Shown one piece after another: positions 1 to 9,331 of a DNA stretch of 64,000 nt (the stretch's first letter is position 1; every line of letters begins with the position of its first letter). Source of the stretch: Dialister hominis (GTDB lineage Bacteria > Bacillota > Negativicutes > Veillonellales > Dialisteraceae); NCBI RefSeq assembly GCF_007164725.1, contig NZ_AP019697.1:62001-126000 (forward strand), given 5' to 3'. The notes beneath the pieces are model-generated. The model did not search any database, had not been told where the DNA came from, and saw nothing but the letters and a program-made list of their open reading frames with translations. The position numbers and the translations under genes were made by a program.

Positions 1-1506
1 TAACTCGGCTTTTACAGAATCTATCCCTTTTCTGACGATTCTTTTGTACCATCTGTCATGTTTCATGATTCCAAAAGTTCCTTCAGCCTGGATTGACCGG
101 TTCATTCTTAGCAGGGCTCCATGGATGCTTTCCAGATTATCCTGAACCTCCTGGTACATGTTATTCCGTTCTCTGCTCAATGAGATTCTTTTGTTCTTCG
201 GGGTCTTTTTACATTGCTCTGCCAGCGGGCATCCTTGGCAGTCTTCGCATTCAAATACTTCCTCCTGCCTGCCGTATAAGTTCCCTCTGACCAGATGTCT
301 ATAGATAAATTTGAAAGCCCTGTCATTTGGACAACGGATGGTTCCATTCTCATCAACTCTAAAGTTTATTGGCCGAAACGGATTGGTATGGTATTTCTTG
401 TCTTTCGTTTCTTTCTTGTACATGGGGAATTTCATATACTTTTCCATACCGTGCTGCTCGCAATAGATGTAATTGTTGAAAGATCCATATCCTGCATCTG
501 CCACAGGATACTTAGGATAAGCCCCATAGACTTCGTGGAATTCCTCCATCAGCGGTACGAAGCAATCCATATCTGAACGATACTGGTTAACATCAATTAC
601 GGCAATAAATTCATCGGCAACACCTATTTGGACATTGTATGCAGGCAGAAGCTGATCATTTCCCATGTAGTCCGACTTGATTCGCATGAATGTTGCATCC
701 GTATCGGTCTTCGAATAACTGTTTCTGGAAGTACCGCATATCTGTATCTTCTCAACATATTCTTCAAGTTTTGATGTATATGCCTTAAGCTGCTCATACT
801 TGCGTTGATGATCGGACTTGCGATGCCCGCTTCCATGAACAAAGGCCGTCTCATCAATCTGCCAGATTTCTTTTAATTTATCCAATACCAGACGCAGATA
901 GTCCGGAGCGTATTCTGTATTGATGTTTACACTCATATGGTCATACTTAAGATCATCATTGAGTAACTCAAAAAGGCTGGTAATCTTGGCAAAATGCTTG
1001 TAGCGGGATTTTTCAGCGGATTTCTTCCATACCCAGCTGTATTTATTTGCGTTCGCTTCAAACTTGGAACCGTCAATATATATATGCTGCAAATCCACGT
1101 TGAGTTTGCCGCAGAGTTCTTTCGTAATTGAATAAAAGATATCCTTGAGAGAATACTTAAGAAAGCCCTTCACGAAATGACAGAATGTCCGATAGGATGG
1201 GGCTTCATAATTCATCAGGTACATATATCTGATATTAACCCTGCAATTATCTTCAAGTTTTCTAAAAGAGCAATATCCTTCTTCTGCGAAACCATAGATG
1301 ATCGTTTTCAGCATGTTGACGGGATTATACCTGGGTCTGCCAGCGCCACGCGTCGGTATGTAACGAAGGTACTTTTTAAGATCGATTTCCTCCATAAATC
1401 TGTCATACATTAAAACAGGATCATCGACATTGAGAATCTCAGAGGGAAACATTGGCAAAATGCCTTGTTCTGCGGTAAAATGATTGCTAGTGTTGTTATT
1501 TTTCAT
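1..1506 (-). CDS. IS1182-family transposase, C-terminus beyond the window
   Basis: Reading the minus strand from the ATG at 1506-1504 gives an open frame to the window edge matching the 525-aa transposase at 57735-59312. About the last 25 residues are missing because of the edge. The visible part includes the N-terminal DUF772-like region, the catalytic motif IDGSKFEANAN and the four-cysteine knuckle CEDCQGCPLAEQC typical of this family. The start follows the IS-internal hairpin in both copies. No internal stop was noticed, so the gene is probably intact and cut only by the window. Confidence 0.85.
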   Translation of the reverse strand, partial: MKNNNTSNHFTAEQGILPMFPSEILNVDDPVLMYDRFMEEIDLKKYLRYIPTRGAGRPRYNPVNMLKTIIYGFAEEGYCSFRKLEDNCRVNIRYMYLMNYEAPSYRTFCHFVKGFLKYSLKDIFYSITKELCGKLNVDLQHIYIDGSKFEANANKYSWVWKKSAEKSRYKHFAKITSLFELLNDDLKYDHMSVNINTEYAPDYLRLVLDKLKEIWQIDETAFVHGSGHRKSDHQRKYEQLKAYTSKLEEYVEKIQICGTSRNSYSKTDTDATFMRIKSDYMGNDQLLPAYNVQIGVADEFIAVIDVNQYRSDMDCFVPLMEEFHEVYGAYPKYPVADAGYGSFNNYIYCEQHGMEKYMKFPMYKKETKDKKYHTNPFRPINFRVDENGTIRCPNDRAFKFIYRHLVRGNLYGRQEEVFECEDCQGCPLAEQCKKTPKNKRISLSRERNNMYQEVQDNLESIHGALLRMNRSIQAEGTFGIMKHDRWYKRIVRKGIDSVKAEL

Positions 1507-1528
1507 TGTAAAAAATTATAACACGAAA

Positions 1529-1570
1529 GGCTCTGCCCCGGACCAAATGATCCGGGGCAGAGCCTTTTTT
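1529..1570. terminator. Hairpin inside the IS1182 terminus
   Basis: A perfect inverted repeat with arms built on GGCTCTGCCCCGG is followed by TTTTTT on the plus strand. It lies between the IS end and the transposase start and probably insulates the transposase from outside transcription. The same hairpin is at 57676-57711 in the other copy. Confidence 0.6.
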
Positions 1571-1622
1571 GTTGGGATGAATTTTGTCACATCCCCTTTT
1601 TTGATGCACGAAAGCGGCCGTG

Positions 1623-1702
1623 ACTCCGCTCAGATTTCGCGAGAAACGCAAAAATCGGGGTCTCAGAGCGATTTGCAGAGATTGCGCGGGAAGAAGGTCG
1701 AA
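1623..1702 (+). repeat. Short direct repeat, copy A
   Basis: About 80 bp beginning ACTCCGCTCAGATTTCGCG and ending near GCGCGGGAAGAAGGTCG recurs, with scattered differences, at 2193-2275. No convincing protein is encoded in either. It could be a dispersed intergenic repeat of this genome or a remnant of a duplicated gene end. Confidence 0.6.
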
Positions 1703-1770
1703 GGCCGCCTTAAACCTGCTGAAGCGGACAGGGCGCTTGATGGATACAGCCTTTCCTCAGATGCCGGGCT

Positions 1771-1820
1771 GGCTGCCCCCCGACGGAGGGAAGTGGCGCC
1801 GTCAGGCGACGAAAGGGGGG
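1771..1820. repeat. Dispersed GC-rich intergenic repeat
   Basis: The sequence CTGCCCCCCGACGGAGGGAA followed by a small hairpin (GCGCCGTCAGGCGAC) and GAAAGGGGGG resembles 61937-61980. Both lie in gene-free DNA next to insertion sequences. Function unknown; it looks like a small dispersed element. Confidence 0.45.
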
Positions 1821-2192
1821 TAGGAGGGATTTACGAAAGGTTTCAAACAAATAAGAACTGAGCTTTTTCTTTTATTCCGCATGAAGCTGTCTCCGTTAGG
1901 AGAAAGTGGACCGTATACTGATTGACTCTATATTAATATCGGTACTGGCTCAATGGTCCTGTACGGGCCGAAAGAGGTGCATTTTCTACGAGTATTAGCG
2001 AGCACTCGCCTTCCCTGACAGGAAAGCACTTCCTCTTGCGCCGAAAGTGTTTCGATTCCACAAGCCTTGCCTCTGTTTTCCTGGTTTCAGATAACGCCGG
2101 GCACCTATGCCGGAATCCCCGTGCTGAATGCTTCCTGAAGGAGGGACTGTAAACATGACTGCATTTGCAGCTTCCTTGACGCAGAGGCGCGG

Positions 2193-2275
2193 CCCCACTC
2201 AGATTTCGCGAAAAACGCAAAATTTAGGGACTCAGAGCGATTTGCTGATATTGCGCGGGAAAGAAGGACGACGAA
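2193..2275 (+). repeat. Short direct repeat, copy B
   Basis: Second member of the pair with 1623-1702. Shared stretches include CTCAGATTTCGCG, AACGCAAAA, CTCAGAGCGATTTGC and TTGCGCGGGAA. The 1597-2820 interval holds no gene that I can support; the open frames in it are short and lack ribosome binding sites. Confidence 0.55.
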
Positions 2276-2730
2276 ATAGAAACGCGCTTTAGAGGCGCTC
2301 TCAGGGGCAAAAATGAAAGAAAGCATGAAAGCGGATGAAATCCGTCGATATCCGAAGCGATTCATGATAAAAAATGATGGAAATCTGTCATGAAAGATAG
2401 GAATTGTTTGCCATTCGCAACAAAAATAAGGAAAAATCGGAAAAATCTTTTATAAAATAAATCTATTGGTAATTATAGAGAAACCATGAAATGAGCGGAT
2501 TTTTCCAAGAAGTATCGTATACAAACTATTCTTTGTTTAGGGCTGACAAAAGTTAACGGCCAAAAGATGTTTTCCTATTAGAAATGAGAGATTTTTGCAT
2601 GAAAAAGCTATTAATCGGGCGTATAGGTTAGATTTTAAGTTATGTATCAAATAAATTGATAAGTGAGTGAAAGTCATCGAGCCGAAAATATCCGTTGAGA
2701 TTCAGCGAGATAAACGAAGATAAAATGCAT

Positions 2731-2778
2731 AAACATAGTACACATACCTAAAAAACGGTAAAAGTACTATGTTTTTTT
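2731..2778 (+). terminator. Rho-independent terminator in the gap before cassette 1
   Basis: AAACATAGTAC (2731-2741) pairs with GTACTATGTTT and is followed by a T-run. It would stop transcription coming from the IS1182 side before the first cassette. The stem also contains an ATAG-type sequence like that recurring in the other inter-cassette gaps. Confidence 0.65.
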
Positions 2779-2820
2779 GTAAATTCCGTGCTTTTCTTGT
2801 ACCATTAACTCAGACGCTTC

Positions 2821-2920
2821 ACAGGGGAGCGTACTTCAAGGCGGACCCGGCCGGGAACCCGGGACGTAGAAAAAGGAGGATAGCAGTCCGGTTGGTTTCC
2901 AGAATTATGAGGGGGCTCAT
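2821..2920 (+). promoter_or_regulatory. Conserved cassette leader RNA, copy 1 (most divergent)
   Basis: Core AAAGGAGGATAGCAG at 2872-2886 is preceded by a GC-rich hairpin region (GGACCCGG...CCCGGGAC) and followed by a GGGCTCAT box at 2913-2920. The upstream AGGTGC box of copies 2-6 is not recognisable here. Although the core looks like a ribosome binding site, no start codon follows at the right distance, and the transporter begins about 190 nt downstream with its own GGTGG site. This supports an RNA regulatory role. Confidence 0.55.
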
Positions 2921-3080
2921 CAAGATCCGCGTTCTGCAATATTAATTTCTTAAATCAGTTACTTAATGAGTTAGATGGATTAGAGCATGGACCTCTTCAC
3001 TTTTCTGGAAAATACTCTTGGCCGCAAAAAGCGGCAGGCATTCTTTGAAAACAAGAATAACAATAAGAAAGGTGGTTTTT

Positions 3081-4370
3081 ATGGATCCAGCGATTATCAC
3101 ACTATGTGTGCTTGCGGTTGCAGCATTCCTGTTCGTCACCGAACTGATTCCGCTGGCTGTCACAGCTATGGCAGCTTGTACCGCACTGGGCATTCTGGGA
3201 GTACTTCCGTCTAAACAGGTATATGCGGGACTCTCAAACTCCACAGTCGTACTCTTCGGCGGCATGTTCGTCATCGGCGCGGCTATGTTCAAGACAGGCC
3301 TTGCCGAAGCAATCGGCGTAGCCGTCGTCAAGAAGGCAGGAACGAATGAGATTCCGCTCATGGCAGCTATCATGCTCGTCACGATCGTTCTCTCCTCCCT
3401 ATCCTCCAACACTGGTACCGTAGCTTGCCTGATGCCGGTTATCGTAGGCATCTGCCAGGCAGCTAAGATTCCGGCATCCAAGGAACTCATGCCTCTGGCT
3501 ATCGCTGCTAACGTCGGCGGCACGATCACCATGATCGGTACCCCGCCAAACGTCATCGTTACCGGCGCCCTCGCAGCAGCAGGACTCCCGACCTTCGGAT
3601 TCTTCGAATTCGCTAAGATCGGTGTGCCGCTCTCCATCATCATTCTCCTCTACACACTCTTCGTAGGCCGTCACTTCCTGCCGGAAAAATCCGCAGGCCA
3701 GATGGACGAAGAAGCAGTGAAGGCTGCTAAGGAAGAGGCAGGCGCAGGCGGAGATGCTCCGAAGAGCAAAACAAAGATGTGGATTTCCGGCCTGATCCTG
3801 ATCGGCGTCGTTCTGGCTATGGCTCTTGGTCTCAAGAACCTGCCGCTCCACACCGCTGCCGTTACCGGCGCTATTCTCTGCGTCATTACCGGATGCCTCA
3901 AGGAAAAAGAAGCATATGCAGGTATTGACTGGGTAACCATTTTCCTGTTCGCAGGCATGCTTTCCGTTGCAACCGCAATGGACAAGACCGGCGCAGGCAA
4001 ACTGATTGCTGATACCGTCGTAGGTATGATGGGCGCAAACCCGAACCCGTATGTCCTGACAACAGTACTGTTCCTGATTTCCAACATTCTCACGCAGTTC
4101 ATGTCCAACACCGCATCCGCAGCGCTCCTCGCTCCGATCGGAATTTCCATTGCACAGTCCATCGGCGTCGATCCGAAACCGGTTCTGATGGCACTCGGCA
4201 TTGCGGCATCCTGCGCATTCGCCACACCAATGGCTACTCCGCCAAACACCCTCGTCCTCGGACCTGGCGGATTCTCCTTCAATGACTACGTCAAAGTCGG
4301 CGTTCCGATGTGCGTGCTGTCTCTTGTAGTCAGCGTTATCATCATCCCGATCATGTGGCCATTTCATTAA
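3081..4370 (+). CDS. DASS/SLC13-family carboxylate transporter, cassette 1
   Basis: 429-aa integral membrane protein of the divalent anion:Na+ symporter (DASS/SLC13) type. Both family SNT signatures are present (SSNTGT at about residue 109 and MSNTAS at about 342), each followed by a TPPN loop (about 154 and 386); in the family these form the substrate and sodium sites. A charged linker (about 203-231, MDEEAVKAAKEEAG) separates the two halves. The ATG at 3081 is chosen because AAAGGTGG lies just upstream and every paralogue begins MDPAI. The partner OadB-type pump suggests a decarboxylatable substrate such as succinate; that is inference. It could instead carry malate, citrate or another carboxylate. 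Confidence 0.88.
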   Translation: MDPAIITLCVLAVAAFLFVTELIPLAVTAMAACTALGILGVLPSKQVYAGLSNSTVVLFGGMFVIGAAMFKTGLAEAIGVAVVKKAGTNEIPLMAAIMLVTIVLSSLSSNTGTVACLMPVIVGICQAAKIPASKELMPLAIAANVGGTITMIGTPPNVIVTGALAAAGLPTFGFFEFAKIGVPLSIIILLYTLFVGRHFLPEKSAGQMDEEAVKAAKEEAGAGGDAPKSKTKMWISGLILIGVVLAMALGLKNLPLHTAAVTGAILCVITGCLKEKEAYAGIDWVTIFLFAGMLSVATAMDKTGAGKLIADTVVGMMGANPNPYVLTTVLFLISNILTQFMSNTASAALLAPIGISIAQSIGVDPKPVLMALGIAASCAFATPMATPPNTLVLGPGGFSFNDYVKVGVPMCVLSLVVSVIIIPIMWPFH

Positions 4371-4412
4371 TTGTGAATCGTCCTTGAAGGGCAAGATGCT
4401 TCTGCATCTGAC

Positions 4413-4456
4413 GAAGGAGGGGTCCGGATTTTCCCGAATCCCTCCTTCCTTGTTTT
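4413..4456 (+). terminator. Hairpin between transporter and oadG, cassette 1
   Basis: GAAGGAGGG (4413-4421) pairs with CCCTCCTTC (4440-4448), then TTGTTTT. It sits in the 143-bp gap inside the apparent operon, so it may reduce oadG/oadB expression relative to the transporter. Confidence 0.65.
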
Positions 4457-4513
4457 AAGCGGCTCTGCCGCGGGCATCCTTAGATGCCTTATCGTAGAAA
4501 GGTGGATTAATAC

Positions 4514-4642
4514 ATGGCAACTCCAAGCCCGCTTTCCATTTGTCTCACCAACATGGTAATCGTGTTCGCCGTTCTGATTTTCCTGGCGTTCGTTATCCAG
4601 CTCATTCATGTTATTGACCCGACAAAGGCAAAGAAAAAATAA
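4514..4642 (+). CDS. OadG-like single-span membrane peptide, cassette 1
   Basis: 42-aa peptide starting MATPSPLSICLTNMVIVF, with one hydrophobic helix (about residues 10-32) and a basic tail ending KAKKK. Size, single span and position directly before an OadB-type gene match the gamma/OadG-type small subunit of Na+-pumping decarboxylases, which assembles with the beta subunit; the classical OadG is roughly twice as long, so this is a minimal version. The ribosome site AGAAAGGTGG precedes the ATG. oadB starts 21 nt after its stop. The assignment rests on context and topology because the peptide is too short for firm homology. Confidence 0.75.
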   Translation: MATPSPLSICLTNMVIVFAVLIFLAFVIQLIHVIDPTKAKKK

Positions 4643-4663
4643 TCAAATAGGAGGATACTAAAT

Positions 4664-5788
4664 ATGGACGGCTTTATGAGAGCACTTGCTTCCGTATGGA
4701 CAGACTCTGGCTTTGCCTCTCTGACCTGGGAAAACATTGTTATGATTTTAGTAGGACTTGTCCTGCTGTACCTGGCAATTGCAAAAGAATATGAACCTCT
4801 TCTGCTTCTGCCAATCGCATTCGGCGATATTATGGCTAACTTCCCGAACACCGGCTTTGAAACCGATATGGGCGTTATGATGGCCATTGGATTTGGTATT
4901 AAGTATGAAATTTTCCCGCCGCTGATTTTCATGGGCGTAGGTGCCATGACGGACTTTGGTCCGCTTATCGCTAACCCGAAAATGGTTTTTCTGGGCGCTG
5001 CAGCTCAGATCGGCGTATTCGTAGCCCTTGCAGGCGCTATGCTCCTCGGCTTCAATGTCCAGGAAGCAGCTTCCATCGGCATCATCGGCGGCGCTGATGG
5101 CCCGACCGCTATTTACCTGACAACTAAACTGGCTCCACACCTCTTGGGTGCTATCGCAGTTGCCGCTTACTCTTACATGTCCCTGGTTCCGCTGATTCAG
5201 CCACCGATCATGAAACTTTGCACCACCAAAGAACAGCGTCAGATCCGCATGGTCAACCTTCGTCCTGTAACCCACTTCGAAAAAGTTGCATTCCCGATCG
5301 TCGTTGCTATCGTAGTTTCCCTGCTTCTGCCGCCAGTAGCAGCCCTGATGGGATGCCTCTGCCTCGGCAACCTGTTTGAAGTTTCCGGTGTTACCGCTCG
5401 TCTGTCCGATACCGCTCAGAACGCACTGTGCAACATCGTTACCATTTTCCTTGCAACCGGCACAGGCCTGACCATGACCGGCGACAAGTTCCTTCGTATC
5501 CAGACCATCGAAATCATCGTTCTCGGCCTGATCGCATTCGCAGCTGGCACCGCTGGCGGCGTCCTCTTCGGCCAGATCATGAGAATCGCATCTGGCAACA
5601 AGGTAAACCCGCTGATCGGTTCCGCGGGCGTATCTGCAGTTCCGATGGCAGCTCGTGTTTCCCAGGTTGTAGGTCTGAAGGATAACCCGTCCAACTACCT
5701 GCTGATGCAGGCAATGGGCCCGAACGTAGCAGGCGTTATCGGTACTGCAGTAGCAGCCGGCACCATGCTCGCACAGTTCGGAGGCTAA
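4664..5788 (+). CDS. Sodium-pump decarboxylase beta subunit (OadB/MmdB type), cassette 1
   Basis: 374-aa multi-span protein of the OadB/MmdB/GcdB family, which carries out carboxybiotin decarboxylation coupled to Na+ export. The functional residues known from Klebsiella OadB are present: the Asp of GGADGPT (D145) and the N-x3-G-x4-S motif [10 protein letters not shown] (N315, G319, S324). The start follows AGGAGG closely. No alpha (carboxyltransferase) or biotin-carrier gene is next to it, so it must work with subunits encoded elsewhere. Whether the substrate is oxaloacetate, methylmalonyl-CoA or another acyl-CoA cannot be read from the beta subunit. Confidence 0.92.
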   Translation: MDGFMRALASVWTDSGFASLTWENIVMILVGLVLLYLAIAKEYEPLLLLPIAFGDIMANFPNTGFETDMGVMMAIGFGIKYEIFPPLIFMGVGAMTDFGPLIANPKMVFLGAAAQIGVFVALAGAMLLGFNVQEAASIGIIGGADGPTAIYLTTKLAPHLLGAIAVAAYSYMSLVPLIQPPIMKLCTTKEQRQIRMVNLRPVTHFEKVAFPIVVAIVVSLLLPPVAALMGCLCLGNLFEVSGVTARLSDTAQNALCNIVTIFLATGTGLTMTGDKFLRIQTIEIIVLGLIAFAAGTAGGVLFGQIMRIASGNKVNPLIGSAGVSAVPMAARVSQVVGLKDNPSNYLLMQAMGPNVAGVIGTAVAAGTMLAQFGG

Positions 5789-5836
5789 GACTGGAATTCT
5801 TCGGTCTTATCGCATAAAAGCATATCGCTTATAACG

Positions 5837-5886
5837 AAATCCGCAGAAAGAAGAGACTTCCGTCTCCGATTTCCGCGGATTTTTAT
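5837..5886 (+). terminator. Terminator after cassette 1
   Basis: AAATCCGC (5837-5844) pairs with GCGGATTT (5875-5882), enclosing an inner GAGAC/GTCTC stem, then TTTATTT. It closes the cassette. Confidence 0.75.
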
Positions 5887-6322
5887 TTCTAATAATTTTT
5901 TAGATTTTGACGGTTTTTGTCACTTTTATTGTCAACTTTGCATAGATTGCGACGTTTTTACTGAGAACGATTTTGATGATAATTATTATCACTAGCCGAA
6001 TTAATAAATAGATAGCTATGAAATGAAAATATTCAATCTGATTTCAGGAAAATAGAAAGTATAAGATGGAAATGCTTAGCAATTATATAGCATCCTAAGA
6101 TATAGATACCTATATTTTATTGCATAGTATACGACAGATACGCTCAATGATGCGCAAAGTGAATACATAGAGATGAGATAGGAATGATTAGCAAAGTTTA
6201 TAAATGGAATGGGATTAATTATAAACTAAATATAACGTAAGTATAACAGAAACGATTAGAAAACGATTGAAACGAGGGAAAGCGAGTTTGAAAAAATTGT
6301 TTCCCATATATACAATGGGTTC
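5887..6322 (+). promoter_or_regulatory. AT-rich control region before cassette 2
   Basis: No gene is seen in these 436 bp. The region contains CATAGTATAC at 6123-6132 and a related TATAGCATCCTA near 6085. Similar ATAG(T/C)ATAC sequences recur in the other inter-cassette gaps. No single promoter stands out among many AT-rich hexamers. Confidence 0.4.
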
Positions 6323-6444
6323 AGGTGCATGTGCCGGAGGGGGAAATCCGGTACAAATCCAGGACCTGCTCCGGGTCGTCAGAAAGGAGGATAGCAGGTT
6401 TCCAAGGAGCTATTTCAGTTTCCGGGGGAAACAGAAGGATTCAT
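6323..6444 (+). promoter_or_regulatory. Conserved cassette leader RNA, copy 2
   Basis: Boxes in order: AGGTGC (6323-6328), a CCGGA/TCCGG hairpin, a second hairpin (GACC, loop TGCTCCG, GGTC), the core AAAGGAGGATAGCAGG (6383-6398), then GGATTCAT (6437-6444). CCTGC before the core can alternatively pair with GCAGG at its end, which would give two exclusive folds. The transporter starts about 130 nt further on. Confidence 0.6.
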
Positions 6445-6574
6445 CTATCTATCCAGCTATTATCAATCATATATATGAATCCCACACTCTTCCGGGAAAT
6501 TCTTCCAATTCCGCTTTCCAAAGCACCCAAGGAAAGCCCGTGGAATGAAAAATGAATAAGGAAGGTGAACATTC

Positions 6575-7864
6575 ATGGATCCAGCTATAACCACCCTGTG
6601 TGTACTCGCAGTGGCAGCATTCCTTTTCGTAACCGAGCTGATCCCTCTGGCTGTCACAGCAATGGCAGCTTGTACCGCACTGGGCATTCTGGGCGTACTT
6701 CCGTCCAAGCAGGTCTATGCAGGTCTCTCCAATTCCACCGTCGTACTTTTCGGTGGTATGTTCGTTATCGGCGCAGCTATGTTCAAAACTGGCCTCGCTG
6801 AAGCAATCGGCGTTGCAGTAGTTAAGAAGGCAGGTACAGGCGAAATTCGTCTGATGGGCGCAATCATGCTCGTCACCATCGTACTGTCCTCCGTATCGTC
6901 CAACACCGGTACAGTTGCTTGCTTGATGCCAGTTATCATCGGTATCTGCCAGGCAGCTAAAATCCCGGCATCCAAAGAATTGATGCCTCTGGCTATCGCT
7001 GCTAACGTCGGCGGTACCATCACCATGATCGGTACCCCGCCAAACGTCATCGTTACCGGCGCTCTGGCTGCAGCAGGACTCCCGACATTCGGATTCTTCG
7101 AATTCGCTAAGATCGGTATTCCGCTGTCCATCATCATCCTTCTCTACACCCTGTTCGTTGGCCGTCACTTTCTGCCGGTTCATAACGCAGGCGACATGGA
7201 TGAAGAAGCTGTCAAAGCAGCTAAAGAAGAAGCAGGCTCCGCTGGAGATGCTCCGAAGAGCAAAACAAAGATGTGGATTTCCGGCCTGATCCTGATCGGC
7301 GTCGTTCTGGCTATGGCTCTTGGTCTTAAGAACCTCCCGCTGCACACCGCAGCAGTTACCGGCGCAATCCTCTGCGTCATCACAGGCTGCCTGAAAGAAA
7401 AAGAAGCATATGCAGGCATCGACTGGGTAACAATCTTCCTGTTCGCAGGTATGCTTTCCGTTGCAACAGCAATGGATAAGACCGGCGCAGGCAAACTGAT
7501 CGCTGATACTGTCGTAGGTATGATGGGATCCAACCCGAACCCGTACGTCCTGACCGCTGTACTGTTCCTGATTTCCAATATCCTGACACAGTTCATGTCC
7601 AACACTGCATCTGCAGCACTCCTGGCACCGATCGGTATTTCCATCGCTCAGGAAGTAGGATGCGATCCGAAACCAGTACTGATGGCACTTGGTATCGCAG
7701 CTTCCATGGCATTCGCAACACCAATGGCTACTCCGCCAAACACCCTGGTACTTGGACCTGGCAACTTTACATTTAACGATTATGTAAAAGTCGGCGTTCC
7801 GATGTGCTTGCTTTCCTGGGTAGCTTGCGTAGTCATCATCCCGATCTTCTGGCCATTCCATTAA
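6575..7864 (+). CDS. DASS/SLC13-family carboxylate transporter, cassette 2
   Basis: 429 aa, closest to the cassette 1 protein and sharing its SNTGT and SNTAS signatures, TPPN loops and linker length. Differences are mainly conservative, for example HNAGDMDEE for KSAGQMDEE in the linker and SIAQEVGCD for SIAQSIGVD. GGAAGGTG lies 9-10 nt before the ATG. With cassette 1 it forms one sub-pair of the array, distinct from the 430-aa versions in cassettes 3-6 that carry one more linker residue. Sodium-coupled uptake of the same carboxylate class is likely but unproven. Confidence 0.88.
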   Translation: MDPAITTLCVLAVAAFLFVTELIPLAVTAMAACTALGILGVLPSKQVYAGLSNSTVVLFGGMFVIGAAMFKTGLAEAIGVAVVKKAGTGEIRLMGAIMLVTIVLSSVSSNTGTVACLMPVIIGICQAAKIPASKELMPLAIAANVGGTITMIGTPPNVIVTGALAAAGLPTFGFFEFAKIGIPLSIIILLYTLFVGRHFLPVHNAGDMDEEAVKAAKEEAGSAGDAPKSKTKMWISGLILIGVVLAMALGLKNLPLHTAAVTGAILCVITGCLKEKEAYAGIDWVTIFLFAGMLSVATAMDKTGAGKLIADTVVGMMGSNPNPYVLTAVLFLISNILTQFMSNTASAALLAPIGISIAQEVGCDPKPVLMALGIAASMAFATPMATPPNTLVLGPGNFTFNDYVKVGVPMCLLSWVACVVIIPIFWPFH

Positions 7865-7908
7865 TCGGCTGGAACGATTAAACGATTAAGCAACATATCA
7901 ATGATGAG

Positions 7909-7947
7909 GATCTCTTCCGGCCTGGCCGGAAGAGGCTCCTTATTTTT
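7909..7947 (+). terminator. Hairpin between transporter and oadG, cassette 2
   Basis: CTCTTCCGG (7912-7920) pairs with CCGGAAGAG (7926-7934) around the loop CCTGG, followed by CTCCTTATTTTT. This is the clearest terminator-like member of the intra-cassette hairpins. Confidence 0.7.
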
Positions 7948-7992
7948 ACTCTCGAACGAGAGTTTCTCGCAGATAGAAAGGTGGATTAATAC

Positions 7993-8121
7993 ATGGCAAC
8001 TCCAAGCCCACTTTCCGTTTGTATCACCAACATGGTTATTGTATTCGCAGTTCTGATTTTCCTGGCTTTCGTCATTCAGCTGATTCACGTCATCGACCCA
8101 ACCAAGAACAAGAAGAAATAA
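7993..8121 (+). CDS. OadG-like single-span membrane peptide, cassette 2
   Basis: 42 aa beginning MATPSPLSVCITNMVIVF and ending in a lysine-rich tail (KNKKK). One hydrophobic span, then a short positively charged cytoplasmic end. It is preceded by AGAAAGGTGG and followed after 32 nt by oadB. Relative to cassette 1 only a few residues differ. Proposed role: small anchoring or assembly subunit of the sodium-pumping decarboxylase. Below the length cut-off of most gene finders, so likely to be missed in automatic annotation. Confidence 0.75.
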   Translation: MATPSPLSVCITNMVIVFAVLIFLAFVIQLIHVIDPTKNKKK

Positions 8122-8153
8122 TTCAATAACTATATTAATAGGAGGATACAAAT

Positions 8154-9278
8154 ATGGATGGCTTTATGAGAGCACTCGTTTCCGTATGGACAGACTCCGG
8201 CTTTGCCGCTCTGACCTGGGAAAACGTGGTTATGATTCTGGTAGGACTTGTCCTGCTGTACCTGGCAATCGCAAAAGAATATGAACCTCTTCTGCTTCTG
8301 CCAATCGCATTCGGCGATATTATGGCTAACTTCCCGAACACCGGCTTTGAAACCGATATGGGCGTTATGATGGCCATTGGATTTGGTATTAAGTATGAAA
8401 TTTTCCCGCCGCTGATTTTCATGGGCGTAGGTGCCATGACGGACTTTGGTCCGCTTATCGCTAACCCGAAGACGGTTCTTCTGGGCGCAGCTGCTCAGAT
8501 CGGCGTATTCGTCGCTCTGGCCGGCGCTATGATGCTCGGCTTCAACGTTCAGGAAGCAGCTTCCATCGGTATCATCGGTGGTGCTGACGGCCCGACCGCT
8601 ATTTATCTGACAACTAAACTGGCTCCACACCTCTTGGGTGCTATCGCAGTTGCCGCTTACTCTTACATGTCTCTGGTTCCGCTGATTCAGCCGCCGATCA
8701 TGAAGCTCTGCACCACAAAAGCACAGCGCTCCATTAAGATGGTCAACCTTCGTCCTGTAACTCACTTCGAAAAGGTTGCATTCCCGATCGTCGTTGCTAT
8801 CGTAGTTTCCCTGCTTCTGCCGCCAGTAGCAGCCCTGATGGGATGCCTCTGCCTCGGCAACCTGTTTGAAGTTTCCGGTGTTACCGCTCGTCTGTCCGAT
8901 ACCGCTCAGAACGCACTGTGCAACATCGTTACCATTTTCCTTGCAACCGGCACAGGCCTGACCATGACCGGCGACAAGTTCCTTCGTATCCAGACCATCG
9001 AAATCATCGTTCTCGGCCTGATCGCATTCGCAGCTGGCACCGCTGGCGGCGTACTGTTCGGCCAGATCATGAGAATCGCATCTGGCAACAAGGTAAACCC
9101 GCTGATCGGTTCCGCGGGCGTATCTGCAGTTCCAATGGCAGCTCGTGTTTCCCAGGTTGTAGGTCTGAAGGATAACCCGTCCAACTACCTGCTGATGCAG
9201 GCAATGGGCCCGAACGTAGCAGGCGTTATCGGTACTGCAGTTGCTGCAGGCACCATGCTCGCACAGTTCGGAGGCTGA
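8154..9278 (+). CDS. Sodium-pump decarboxylase beta subunit, cassette 2
   Basis: 374 aa with the family's Na+/carboxybiotin residues in GGADGPT and [10 protein letters not shown]. The predicted protein appears identical to the beta subunits of cassettes 5 and 6, although the DNA differs at many synonymous positions in the second half of the gene, where it instead resembles cassette 1. That mosaic pattern points to gene conversion between cassettes. It keeps the acidic residue of [10 protein letters not shown] near residue 55, which cassettes 3 and 4 replace by Cys. AGGAGG precedes the ATG. Confidence 0.92.
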   Translation: MDGFMRALVSVWTDSGFAALTWENVVMILVGLVLLYLAIAKEYEPLLLLPIAFGDIMANFPNTGFETDMGVMMAIGFGIKYEIFPPLIFMGVGAMTDFGPLIANPKTVLLGAAAQIGVFVALAGAMMLGFNVQEAASIGIIGGADGPTAIYLTTKLAPHLLGAIAVAAYSYMSLVPLIQPPIMKLCTTKAQRSIKMVNLRPVTHFEKVAFPIVVAIVVSLLLPPVAALMGCLCLGNLFEVSGVTARLSDTAQNALCNIVTIFLATGTGLTMTGDKFLRIQTIEIIVLGLIAFAAGTAGGVLFGQIMRIASGNKVNPLIGSAGVSAVPMAARVSQVVGLKDNPSNYLLMQAMGPNVAGVIGTAVAAGTMLAQFGG

Positions 9279-9298
9279 TCGTAAGATCAAACGAATTG

Positions 9299-9331
9299 AA
9301 AAGACGCGTCTCTTCGGAGGCGCGTCTTTTT
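9299..9331 (+). terminator. Terminator after cassette 2
   Basis: AAAAGACGCG pairs with CGCGTCTTTT around TCTCTTCGGAGG and runs into TTTTT. The TCTCTTCGGAGG loop is shared with the terminators after cassettes 4, 5 and 6. Confidence 0.8.

Larger units (their letters stand above)
1..1596 (-). mobile_element. IS1182-family insertion sequence, truncated by window edge
   Basis: The segment is a near copy, in opposite orientation, of the complete element at 57644-59454. The right-hand boundary is set by the terminal sequence read on the minus strand (GGGGATGTGACAAAAT at 1581-1596), which is identical to the left terminus of the other copy. Inside that terminus lies a perfect hairpin (1529-1564, GGCTCTGCCCCGG... 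with its complement) followed by a T-run. The other end lies outside the window, so the target duplication cannot be read. Confidence 0.85.

Noticed and set aside
6323-6444. Resemblance of leader copy 2 to a cobalamin riboswitch (GGGAAATCCGGTACAAATCC)
   Set aside because: The conserved GCCACTG box is absent, and the other leader copies do not keep the GGGAA...CCGGTG pattern, so the likeness is confined to one variable loop.
6467-7861. Long minus-strand open frames opposite the transporter and oadB genes (up to about 460 codons)
   Set aside because: They mirror the conserved plus-strand genes, have low-complexity compositions rich in Cys, His, Asp and Ser, and lack ribosome sites.
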